Positions 15,480 through 23,223 of a stretch of DNA of 33,210 nucleotides are shown here, piece by piece. The DNA comes from DASSKO01 sp035690425. GTDB taxonomy: Bacteria > Actinomycetota > Actinomycetes > Propionibacteriales > Nocardioidaceae. A program made the position numbers and the translations under genes. Numbering within the stretch: position 1 is the stretch's first letter; each line of letters opens with the position of its first letter. The notes beneath the pieces were generated by a model. The model was not told the origin of the DNA. It saw only the letters and a list, made by a program, of their open reading frames with translations, and did not search any database. The DNA lies in the NCBI GenBank assembly GCA_035690425.1, contig DASSKO010000026.1, positions 1 through 33,210 of the forward strand, read 5' to 3'.

Positions 15480-16048
15480 TGCTCGCCGGGCACTTCGGCG
15501 TCGCCGCCGCGGCCAAGGCCGTGCAGCCGCGGGTGCCGACCTGGACCTACATGCTGGCGACGCAATGGCTCGACGTGGTCTTCGTGCCGTTGTTCGCCCT
15601 CGGCATCGAGTCGATCGACCCGCTGGCCGGCACCGACGGCGGCTACGCCGATGGCGTCATCCATGCCGAGTGGACCCACTCACTGCTCGGAGCGCTGGTG
15701 CTGTCCACCGCGCTCGCCTTGCTGTCGGCTCGACGCTGGGGCCGCGGTGCCGGGATGCTCCTGGGCGCTGTGTCGATGTCGCACTGGCTGCTCGACCTGG
15801 TCATGCACCATGCCGACATGCCGCTGCTGCCGGGCAACGCCGGCGACCTCCCGCTGCTGGGCCTCGGCCTGTGGGAGTCGCACACCGCGTCGATCATCGC
15901 GGAGGCAGCCCTGCTGACGGTCGGCGGCGCGCTCTACCTGCGCAGCGGCCGCAGGGCCGGCGCTTCCGTGCGGCGAACGGGCACACTCGCCGCGGTGTTC
16001 GCCGTCGGCGCTCTCGGCACGCTGTGGCTCGACGTGCTCGGCGTGTGA
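15479..16048 (+). CDS. Multi-pass membrane protein, YdjM/metal-dependent hydrolase-like
   Basis: A protein of 189 residues starting MLAGHFGVAAAAKAVQP, with about five hydrophobic segments. Conserved histidines occur in AGHF, AEWTHSLLG, MSHWLLDLVMHH and WESHT, in places expected for the membrane-embedded metal-binding family related to YdjM (PF04307-like). The family is usually annotated as a metal-dependent hydrolase, with no proven substrate. An in-frame GTG or ATG further upstream would overlap the 31-residue peptide; the TGATG junction selects 15479. Probably controlled by the divergent TetR protein. Confidence 0.75.
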   Translation: MLAGHFGVAAAAKAVQPRVPTWTYMLATQWLDVVFVPLFALGIESIDPLAGTDGGYADGVIHAEWTHSLLGALVLSTALALLSARRWGRGAGMLLGAVSMSHWLLDLVMHHADMPLLPGNAGDLPLLGLGLWESHTASIIAEAALLTVGGALYLRSGRRAGASVRRTGTLAAVFAVGALGTLWLDVLGV

Positions 16049-16063
16049 GCACGGCCGTCTGCC

Positions 16064-16522
16064 TCAGTGGGGGCGCCAGGCGTCCTCGTCGGCGGTCCTG
16101 GCGAGTACGTCGCGGGGCAGCGCGCCGGTCGCGAGCGAGGCGATGCTCACGGCCTCGAAGACCTGGCGCAGGCTGCTGCGAGCCGCGATCCACACCGGCT
16201 GCAACACCTTCGCCGACTCGTTGTAGGACACCGACTCCGGGCGCATGCCGTACACGCTCACCAGCGGCCCGTCGACGGCCCGGATCACGTCCGCGACGCT
16301 GACCTCCTCGGCCGGGCGGGAGAGCCGCCAGCCGCCCGACTGCCCGCGCTGGCTCATTACGACGCCGGCGCGGCGGAGGTCGGCGAGGATGGACTGCAAG
16401 AAGCCGTGCGGGATGTCTTGCCGCCTGCCGATCTGCTCGGCCGACACCGGGCCGTCGTCCGCGTGCTGCGCGATCTCGATCAGTGCCCGCAGGGCATAGT
16501 CGGACTTCGCGGAGACGCGCAT
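16064..16522 (-). CDS. Rrf2-family transcriptional regulator without Fe-S cysteines
   Basis: A protein of 152 residues. The canonical start MRVSAKSDYALRALIEIAQ is followed by a winged helix (VSAEQIGRRQDIPHGFLQSIL, then QRGQSGGWRLSRP). The effector loop region (VSVYGMRPESVSYNESAKV) contains no cysteine, and the whole protein has none, unlike the [2Fe-2S] regulators IscR and NsrR. It may be closer to CymR-type sulfur regulators (inference). It lies 47 bases after the TauE/SafE exporter gene, on the same strand, and probably controls it through the palindrome at 17518. Confidence 0.9.
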   Translation of the reverse strand: MRVSAKSDYALRALIEIAQHADDGPVSAEQIGRRQDIPHGFLQSILADLRRAGVVMSQRGQSGGWRLSRPAEEVSVADVIRAVDGPLVSVYGMRPESVSYNESAKVLQPVWIAARSSLRQVFEAVSIASLATGALPRDVLARTADEDAWRPH

Positions 16523-16569
16523 GGCGCCAATTCTGACAGAACCACTCGAGATTGCGGCGCCGTCGGCGG

Positions 16570-17478
16570 TCACGCCGGCACGGCCTCCTCGGCGTCGGCC
16601 TCGCTGCGGCGCGCGGCACGCTCGGCTTGGATGGCCGCCGCGACCAGCCACAGCCAGGCCATCGTCAGCAGGCCGACGACCCACCACACGACCGCCGACC
16701 CCTCGTCGAGGCCGACCCAACTGCTTTCCAGGACCGTCTTGATGTTGGTGAGGATGATCACGCCACCGGCGGCGACGCCGAGCACCCGCCCCGGCAGGTG
16801 CCGCACGATGTAGGCGGCCAGCGGGGCAGCGAAGACACCGCCGGCGAGCAGCGCGATCACCCAGCCAACCTCGATGCCGGCGGATCCCAGCGCCCACAGG
16901 AAGCCGAGCGAGGCGCCCAGCGCCACCACGAACTCGGAGGTGTCGATCGAGCCGACCACCTTGCGCGGCTCGATGCGCCCCGACGAGAGCAGCGACGTGG
17001 TGCCGACAGGACCCCATCCGCCACCACCGATGGCATCCATCGTGCCGGCGACCGCCGCTAGCGGCACCAGGAACGCAGACGACAGCCGGCCCGTGAACTG
17101 TGGACGCCGACCGGCCAGCTTCAGGAACCGCCACACGACGTACACGCCCAGCGAGAGCAGCAGCAACGCCACCCAGGGCCTGGCGACCTCCCCGGGCAGG
17201 CTGACCAGGAAGTTCGCGCCCACGAACGCGAACACGCCACCCGGCAGCGCCATGATGCCGACGACGCGCCAGTCGACGTTGCCGAACTTCCAGTGCGCCG
17301 CGCCGGACACCAGTGTCGTGCCGACCTCCGACAGATGGACCGCGGCGGATGTAGCCGCCGGCGCCAGGCCGGCCGTCAACAGCAGCGAGGACGACGTGAC
17401 GCCGTACGCCATGCCCAGCGAACCGTCCACCAGCTGGGCGAACAGGCCGACGACGGCCAGCACGACGAGGTTGCGCAT
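16570..17478 (-). CDS. TauE/SafE-family membrane exporter
   Basis: A protein of 302 residues with about eight membrane spans. LFAQLVDGSLGMAYGVTSSSLLL (near residue 12) and the internal repeat GTMDAIGGGGWGPVGTTSLL (about 147-166) are the duplicated signatures of the TauE/SafE family, which export sulfite, sulfoacetate or other small anions. Pairing with an Rrf2 regulator suggests a sulfur-related cargo, but this is not shown. The C-terminal tail is acidic. Confidence 0.9.
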   Translation of the reverse strand: MRNLVVLAVVGLFAQLVDGSLGMAYGVTSSSLLLTAGLAPAATSAAVHLSEVGTTLVSGAAHWKFGNVDWRVVGIMALPGGVFAFVGANFLVSLPGEVARPWVALLLLSLGVYVVWRFLKLAGRRPQFTGRLSSAFLVPLAAVAGTMDAIGGGGWGPVGTTSLLSSGRIEPRKVVGSIDTSEFVVALGASLGFLWALGSAGIEVGWVIALLAGGVFAAPLAAYIVRHLPGRVLGVAAGGVIILTNIKTVLESSWVGLDEGSAVVWWVVGLLTMAWLWLVAAAIQAERAARRSEADAEEAVPA

Positions 17479-17512
17479 GACCCCACACCTTTCCTCGGTA
17501 ATTCAACTGCCC

Positions 17513-17543
17513 TACTAGACTATCAGATAGTCGAGTAAGTCAA
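17513..17543 (-). promoter_or_regulatory. Promoter and palindromic operator of the exporter-Rrf2 operon
   Basis: The perfect 15-bp palindrome GACTATC-A-GATAGTC lies at 17518-17532. On the minus strand TTGACT (17538-17543) is a good -35, and TCTAGT or TAGTCT near 17514-17522 are candidate -10 boxes, so the palindrome sits in the spacer. GGCAGTTGA also occurs twice on the minus strand, 37 bases apart, on either side. Confidence 0.65.
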
Positions 17544-17605
17544 CTGCCTTTGCCGGGCCCCGACCCGAACACACCCCGGCGCCGGGCCGAATCGCTTGCG
17601 TTTGT

Positions 17606-17617
17606 TACTCGCGAGTA
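17606..17617. promoter_or_regulatory. Candidate operator upstream of the acyl-CoA dehydrogenase gene
   Basis: TACTCGCGAGTA is a perfect 12-bp palindrome, extended to GTTACTCGCGAGTATC, located 57 bases before the chosen start. Lipid-responsive TetR regulators commonly bind such sites next to fadE genes; no regulator gene is adjacent. Confidence 0.45.
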
Positions 17618-17673
17618 TCAGACTTGGGTTACCGATGAGTAGCACGCGCCGTGAGTCGAGAGCCGGGTCTTCG

Positions 17674-19551
17674 ATGAGCCACTACAAGAGCAATCTCCGC
17701 GACATCGAGTTCAACCTCTTCGAGGTGTTCGGCCGCGACGAGATCCTGGGGCAGGGCCTGTACGAGGACATCGACGTCGACACCGCCCGGAGCATCCTCG
17801 GCGAGGTCGACCGGCTCGCCCGCCACGAGCTCGCCGCCTCCTTCGCCGACGCCGACCGCAACCCGCCGGTCTACGACCCGCAGACCCACTCGGTGCGGAT
17901 GCCGGAGGCATTCAAGGCCAGCTACCGGGCGTTCATGGACGCCGAGTGGTTCCGCCTGCATCTGCGCCCGGAGCTGGGCGGCCAGCCGGCGCCGAGCTCG
18001 CTCGCGTGGTCAGTGGCCGAGCTGGTGCTGGGGTCGAACCCGGCGGTCTGGATGTATGCGTGCGGGCCGAGCTTCGCCAACATCGTCGCCGCGGGCGGCA
18101 CCGACCGCGACAAGGCGATCGCGCGGCACATGGTCGACCGCCGCTGGGGAGCCACGATGGTGCTCACCGAGCCCGACGCCGGGTCCGACGTCGGCGCCGG
18201 GCGCACCAAGGCCTATCGCAACGACGACGGCACCTGGCGCCTAGAGGGCGTCAAACGCTTCATCACCTCGGCCGAGCACGACCTGAGCGAGAACATCGTG
18301 CACCTGGTGCTCGCCCGGCCGGTCGGGGTCGAGGGTGCGGGCGGCCCGGGCACCAAGGGACTGTCGCTGTTCGTCGTGCCCAAGCACCACTTCGACGTAC
18401 GCAGCGGCGAGCTCACCGGGGAGCGCAACGGCGTCTACGTCACCGGCGTCGAGAAGAAGATGGGAATCAAGGCATCGACCACCTGCGAGCTGACCTTCGG
18501 TGACTCTGCGGTCGGCGGCGGCGAGCCGGCCATCGGCTGGCTGCTCGGTGAGGTGCACGACGGCATCGCACAGATGTTCCAGGTCATCGAGAACGCCCGG
18601 ATGATGGTCGGCACGAAGGCCATCGCCACGCTCTCGACCGGCTACCTCAACGCGCTCGCGTACGCCAAGGAGCGGGTGCAGGGTGCCGACCTGACCCAGG
18701 CGTCGGACCGGACCGCGCCGCGGGTCACCATCACCCACCACCCCGACGTACGCCGGTCGCTGATGACGCAGAAGTCGCATGCGGAGGCGCTGCGCGCGCT
18801 CGTCGTCTTCACCGCCACCTTCCAGGACCAGATCGCGATCGCCCGGCACGCGGGAGCAGCCGACGAGATCGCCGAGCGGGTCAACGACCTGCTGCTGCCG
18901 ATCGTGAAGGGATACGGCTCCGAGCGCTCGTGGGCGCTGCTGGGCACCGAGTCGCTGCAGACGCTGGGCGGCTCAGGCTTCCTGCAGGACTACCCGATCG
19001 AGCAGTATGTCCGCGACGCCAAGATCGACACCCTCTACGAGGGCACGACGGCGATCCAGGCTCAGGACCTGTTCTTCCGCAAGATCGTCCGCGACCGAGG
19101 CCAGGCGCTCGGCCACCTCGCCGGGATGATCTCGGAGTTCGTGCAGTCCGAGGCCGGCAACGGCCGGCTGAAGGTCGAACGCGGCCTGCTGGCGCAGGGC
19201 CTGACGGATGCGCAGGCCATCGTGGCCGCGATGACCGCTCACCTGGCGTCCGCCGACCCCGCGACCGCGGGCGGCGATCTGCGCAACGTCTACCGGGCGG
19301 GCCTCAACACCACCCGGTTGCTGATGGCGCTCGGCGACGTGGTCTGCTCATGGCTGCTGCTGCGGCAGGCCCAGGTCGCGCTCGCCAAGCTCGGCGATGC
19401 CGTCACCGGTGCGGACCGCGCCTTCTACGAGGGCAAGGTCGCCGGCGCGCAGTTCTTCGCGCGCACCGTCCTGCCCAAGCTCTCCGCGGAGCGGGCCATC
19501 GCCGAGGGCACCGACCTGTCGCTGATGGATCTCGACGAGGCCGCCTTCTGA
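17674..19551 (+). CDS. fadE5: FadE5-like acyl-CoA dehydrogenase
   Basis: A protein of 625 residues, close in length to mycobacterial FadE5 and strikingly alike in SHYKSNLRD, FNLFEVFGRD, MVLTEPDAGSDVGA, TAPRVTITHHPDVRRSLMTQ and LQTLGGSGFLQDYPIEQY. Glu456 in DTLYEGTTAIQAQD is the expected catalytic base that takes the alpha proton. FAD-dependent; it performs the first step of beta-oxidation and passes electrons to ETF, then to EtfD (compare the gene at 3935). Starts further upstream exist at 17596 and 17635; MSHYKSN matches the family N-terminus. The C-terminal extension (about 480-625) is characteristic of this subfamily. Confidence 0.93.
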   Translation: MSHYKSNLRDIEFNLFEVFGRDEILGQGLYEDIDVDTARSILGEVDRLARHELAASFADADRNPPVYDPQTHSVRMPEAFKASYRAFMDAEWFRLHLRPELGGQPAPSSLAWSVAELVLGSNPAVWMYACGPSFANIVAAGGTDRDKAIARHMVDRRWGATMVLTEPDAGSDVGAGRTKAYRNDDGTWRLEGVKRFITSAEHDLSENIVHLVLARPVGVEGAGGPGTKGLSLFVVPKHHFDVRSGELTGERNGVYVTGVEKKMGIKASTTCELTFGDSAVGGGEPAIGWLLGEVHDGIAQMFQVIENARMMVGTKAIATLSTGYLNALAYAKERVQGADLTQASDRTAPRVTITHHPDVRRSLMTQKSHAEALRALVVFTATFQDQIAIARHAGAADEIAERVNDLLLPIVKGYGSERSWALLGTESLQTLGGSGFLQDYPIEQYVRDAKIDTLYEGTTAIQAQDLFFRKIVRDRGQALGHLAGMISEFVQSEAGNGRLKVERGLLAQGLTDAQAIVAAMTAHLASADPATAGGDLRNVYRAGLNTTRLLMALGDVVCSWLLLRQAQVALAKLGDAVTGADRAFYEGKVAGAQFFARTVLPKLSAERAIAEGTDLSLMDLDEAAF

Positions 19552-19595
19552 CCGAGCGCCGGCCGACCGTGGAGCCGGCCGACGCCCGGCGAGGC

Positions 19596-20984
19596 TCAGG
19601 CCTGCGCGCGCGGGCGCCGGTTGCGGTCGCCGCCCTGCGGCCGGTTGCCGCCGCGGTATCCGCCCGGGCTCCGGCTGCCGCCACGGTTGCCGCCCTGTCC
19701 GCGGTAACCGCCTGGTCCACGGTTGCCACCGCGGTACCCGCCCTGCGGCCGGCCGCCCGACGGGCGACCGCCGCGGGTGTCGGCGACCTTGACCTCGCGA
19801 GCGGGTACGCCGGCGGTGGCCAGCGCGTCGACGGTCAGCGGCTGCGGAGCGGTCTTGGCGTCGTGGTGGCGCGCCTCCACGCCGGCGGTCCGGTGCAGCC
19901 GCAGCACCTCCCGGACTCCGCGGTGGTGGGTGACAGTCACGACCGCACCGGACTCCCCGGCCCGTGCGGTGCGACCGGAGCGGTGCAGGTAGGACTTGGA
20001 CTCCGCCGGGAGGTCGTAGTGGACGACCAGGCCGATGCCGTCGATGTGGATGCCCCGCGCGGCGACGTCGGTGGCGACGACGACCTGGGCGCGACCGCTG
20101 CGGAACTTCTGCAGGTTCCGCTCGCGCAGCCGCTGCGACAGCGCGCCGTGCAGGTCGACCGCCTCGACGCCGGCGTCGGTGAGCTCCTTGGCCAGGTCGG
20201 TCGCGCCGTGGCGCGTGCGGGTGAAGACGATCGATCGCGGGTTGGCGCGCAGCAGGTCGAGGGTGGTCTCGAGCTTGTTGTGCGATCCGACCACGAGCAC
20301 GTGGTGGTCCATCGTGGTGATCGAGCTCTGCTCGGGGTCGACCTCGTGCACGACCGGGTTGTCGAGGTGATTGCGCACGATCTTGTCGACGTCGCCGTCG
20401 AGGGTCGCCGAGAGCAGCAGCCGCTGCCCGCCGGCCGGTGTCATCCCCAGCAGCTCATTGACGGTCGGGAAGAAGCCGAGATCGCAGAGGTGATCGGCCT
20501 CGTCGAGCACCGTGATCTCCACGGCGTCGAGGCGGCACGCGCCCTTGCGGATCAGGTCATCCAGCCGGCCCGGAGTCGCGACCACGATGTCGGTTCCCTG
20601 CTTGAGGCGGCGGATCTGGCGGTCGTACGGCGTACCCCCGTAGACGGTGGTCACCTTCAGGCCGACCGCGTGCGCGAGTGGTTCCAGCGACAGCCGCACC
20701 TGGTTGGCCAACTCACGCGTGGGGAGGACGATCAGGCCGCGCGGGCTCTTCGGGCGGCTGCGCTTGCCATGCAGCTTCGCCAGCATCGGGAGGCCGAAGG
20801 CCAGCGTCTTGCCGGAGCCGGTGCGGGCACGGCCGAGTACGTCGCGGCCGGCCAGCGCGTCGGGGATGACCGCGGCTTGGACAGACGTCGCGGCGGTGAT
20901 GTTCTGCTTGCCGAGGTTGCGCACCAGCGCGTCCGGCAGGGTGAGGTCGGTGAAGGCGGGCAGGGCAGTGGGCTCGACGGTCAC
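19596..20984 (-). CDS. DEAD-box RNA helicase with RGG-rich tail
   Basis: A protein of 462 residues. The motifs are in order: Walker A ARTGSGKT (53-60), PTRELA (88-93), DEAD (161-164), SAT (192-194), then ATDVAARGIHI and HRSGRTARAG in the second RecA domain. The C-terminus from about 408 is a run of Arg-Gly-Gly/Gly-Tyr-Arg units (GGYRGGNRGPGGYRGQGG), an RNA-binding tail that its DNA shows as near-identical repeats at 19600-19770. GTG at 20984 is chosen (VTVEPTALPAF) with GGAG upstream; longer in-frame extensions cover the leader. Roles in this family are ribosome assembly and mRNA turnover, often in the cold. Confidence 0.9.
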   Translation of the reverse strand: MTVEPTALPAFTDLTLPDALVRNLGKQNITAATSVQAAVIPDALAGRDVLGRARTGSGKTLAFGLPMLAKLHGKRSRPKSPRGLIVLPTRELANQVRLSLEPLAHAVGLKVTTVYGGTPYDRQIRRLKQGTDIVVATPGRLDDLIRKGACRLDAVEITVLDEADHLCDLGFFPTVNELLGMTPAGGQRLLLSATLDGDVDKIVRNHLDNPVVHEVDPEQSSITTMDHHVLVVGSHNKLETTLDLLRANPRSIVFTRTRHGATDLAKELTDAGVEAVDLHGALSQRLRERNLQKFRSGRAQVVVATDVAARGIHIDGIGLVVHYDLPAESKSYLHRSGRTARAGESGAVVTVTHHRGVREVLRLHRTAGVEARHHDAKTAPQPLTVDALATAGVPAREVKVADTRGGRPSGGRPQGGYRGGNRGPGGYRGQGGNRGGSRSPGGYRGGNRPQGGDRNRRPRAQA

Positions 20985-21133
20985 GTCGTAGTACTCCAGG
21001 GTCGAACGGTGGGCGCACCCAACCAGGTCCGCGGCGCGGACACGGTGAGCCGAAGGGGGCAGTGGCACCCGATCCGCTCCGACCGCGCTGCGTTGGATTG
21101 CACTTGACGCGTCGATGTCACCGGGCACAAATG

Positions 21134-21158
21134 AGGGCCCGCCTGAAAGCCGGGCCCT
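21134..21158 (-). terminator. Hairpin terminator after the thioredoxin/NHL gene
   Basis: On the minus strand AGGGCCCG and CGGGCCCT pair, followed by CATTTGTG. It is 68 bases beyond the stop of the minus-strand gene ending at 21226 and 150 bases upstream of the helicase start. The 20985-21133 stretch would be the helicase leader; no gene is seen in it. Confidence 0.65.
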
Positions 21159-21225
21159 TGGCTTCCTCCAGCGTAGCAGCGCATCCGGCGTACTCCCACC
21201 ACGAGCGGTGTGACGTTGGCCGCCC

Positions 21226-23046
21226 CTATCCCGACAGCGGCAGCACCAGGCGGGTGTCGCCGCCGGTGGTGAGCCGGATCGGCACGCCCCAGTCCTGCTG
21301 GTGCATCCGGCAGGCCGCACCCTCGCCGCCGCCCGCGTCGCAGGAGGCGGCCCGGGCGGCGATGTGCAGCACGCCGTCCCCGACCGCAGGGTCGAGTACG
21401 ACGGTCCGGCGCAGGCTGGTGTCCCGGCCCGCGCCGTCGCGGACGAGCGCCGGAGGCGTCGCCGTGATCGTCAGCTGGGTCGCCGGCCCGAACCGGTCGT
21501 CGACCCGCTGGCCCGGCGGCGGCTCGAAGACCACCTCGATCTCGATCGCGCCGGCCGCGACCTCGGTCACCGGGCGCTGGCTGCGGTGGCTGCTGCCGCT
21601 GGCCGTCGCGGCGGTGCCAGGGCCCATGGCAGTGTCCTGTGCGGCACCCAGCGGGATGTGCGTGAGCCGATGCGCGGCCGACTCCACCACCAGCAGGTGC
21701 CCGTCGACCACGACGGCGCCGGACGGCTCGGCCAGGTCGGTAGCCAGGGTGGACAGGGTGCCGGCGCCGGGCTCGTACCGGCGTACGGCGCCGTTGTAGG
21801 TGTCGAGCACGGCGACCGATCCGTCCGGCAGCGTGGCGACGCCCAGCGGGTGCTGCATTAGCGCCTCACCGCTCGCCCCGTCGCGGAACCCGAAGTCGAA
21901 GAGGCCGGTGCCGATGACGGTATGCACGGTGTCGCCCTCGACGTGACGCAGTGCGGACACCTCGGAGTCTGCCAACCAGAGCCGATCGCCGTCGGCGGCG
22001 AGGCCGGACGTCTGCGCGAACCACGCCTGCGCGAGCTCGCCGTCGACCAGGCCCTCGTTCGACGTACCCGCGGCGACGTCGACGCGCCCGGTCTCGGGGT
22101 CGAGGGTCCAGAGCTGGTGGATGCCGGCCATCGCGATCCAGACCCGGTCGTGCCACCACGCGACGTCCCACGGGGACGAGAGCTGGTCGGTGCCGTCGCC
22201 GTGCATCCACTGCCGGCCGGTGCCGGCCAGCGTCCGCACCTCGCCGGTGCCGAGGTCGATGCCGCGCAGCGCGTGGTTGGCGGTGTCGGCGACCACGACG
22301 CCGTAGCCGACCCGCGTCGCGACCCGGGCGGGGAGCAGACACAGGCCGTTGGGTTCGCTGAGCTTCGCCTGGTGCGCGGGTCCGTCGGTCAGGCCCCGCT
22401 CGCCCGTCCCGATGCGGCGTACGACGGTCTCGGCGTCGGCCGCCAGCTCGACCACCTGGTGATGGCCGGCGTCGGCGACCAGGAATCCCTGGTCCGGAAG
22501 GGCGACGACCTTGGCCGGGAACCGCAGCGTGGTCGGCTCGGGTGCCGGCGCGACGTAAGGAGCGTCGCCGGGCTGCAGGGTTCCCCGCTCGCGGTGCTGT
22601 GGGACGAGCTCGTTGAGCAAGGCGGTGACGGCGTGGGCGTGGCCCTCGCCGGCGTACTGCGCGACGACGTAGCCCTCGGGGTCGACGAGCACCAGGGTCG
22701 GCCAGGCTCGAGCGGTGTAGGCCTGCCAGGTGACCAGCTCGGGGTCGTCGAGCACGGGATGGTGCACGCCGTAGCGGTCCACCGCGGCGGCGAGCGCCTG
22801 TGGGTCGGCCTCGTGCTCGAACTTCGGCGAGTGCACGCCGACCACGACCAGCTCGTCGGGGAACTGCTGCTCCACGTCACGGAGCTCGTCGAGCACGTGC
22901 AGGCAGTTCACACAGCAGAACGTCCAGAAGTCGAGCAGCACGAAGCGGCCGCGGAGGTCGGAAATGCCGTAGCTCGCGCCGCCGGTGTTCAGCCAGCCGC
23001 GGCCGGCGAGCTCGGGAGCGCGGACGCGCGGAAGCCGACTGTTCAC
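21226..23046 (-). CDS. Thioredoxin-like protein with NHL repeats (NHLRC2-like)
   Basis: A protein of 606 residues. The N-terminal thioredoxin-like domain (about 10-150) has the active-site region WTFCCVNCLHVLDEL with Cys44, Cys45 and Cys48, the CCINC-type motif seen in NHLRC2-like proteins. It is followed by several NHL beta-propeller blades (for example KVVALPDQGFLVADAGHHQVVEL, GYGVVVADTANHALRGIDL, LGVATLPDGSVAVLDTYNGAVRR) and a C-terminal beta domain. No signal peptide is seen, so it is probably cytoplasmic. It may act in thiol redox or peroxide handling; the function is not established. The start ATG is at 23046. Confidence 0.88.
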   Translation of the reverse strand: MNSRLPRVRAPELAGRGWLNTGGASYGISDLRGRFVLLDFWTFCCVNCLHVLDELRDVEQQFPDELVVVGVHSPKFEHEADPQALAAAVDRYGVHHPVLDDPELVTWQAYTARAWPTLVLVDPEGYVVAQYAGEGHAHAVTALLNELVPQHRERGTLQPGDAPYVAPAPEPTTLRFPAKVVALPDQGFLVADAGHHQVVELAADAETVVRRIGTGERGLTDGPAHQAKLSEPNGLCLLPARVATRVGYGVVVADTANHALRGIDLGTGEVRTLAGTGRQWMHGDGTDQLSSPWDVAWWHDRVWIAMAGIHQLWTLDPETGRVDVAAGTSNEGLVDGELAQAWFAQTSGLAADGDRLWLADSEVSALRHVEGDTVHTVIGTGLFDFGFRDGASGEALMQHPLGVATLPDGSVAVLDTYNGAVRRYEPGAGTLSTLATDLAEPSGAVVVDGHLLVVESAAHRLTHIPLGAAQDTAMGPGTAATASGSSHRSQRPVTEVAAGAIEIEVVFEPPPGQRVDDRFGPATQLTITATPPALVRDGAGRDTSLRRTVVLDPAVGDGVLHIAARAASCDAGGGEGAACRMHQQDWGVPIRLTTGGDTRLVLPLSG

Positions 23047-23223
23047 GCGTCAAGTCTGCATGGTCGACTGATCCCCTGGTGCGCAGCGAGGCGACGACCG
23101 GGGTTTGGATGCTGTCCATCCCCAGCCTCACGATCAGCGTGAACCGAGCACGGCGGGCGCCTGCCTCGTTGCACGCCGTTATGCTTACCCCGCCCCACGT
23201 CCTGCAGCCCGGAGCGAGCGCCC

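Noticed and set aside
19552..19595. Terminator between fadE5 and the helicase gene
   Set aside because: Only a 6-bp GCCGGC self-complementary word repeats, with no U-tract; too weak in GC-rich DNA.
18930..21107. Open frame of about 725 codons on the plus strand
   Set aside because: It crosses the end of fadE5 and runs antisense to the helicase; composition is Arg/Gly/Ala-rich with no domain. A shadow of high-GC coding on the other strand.
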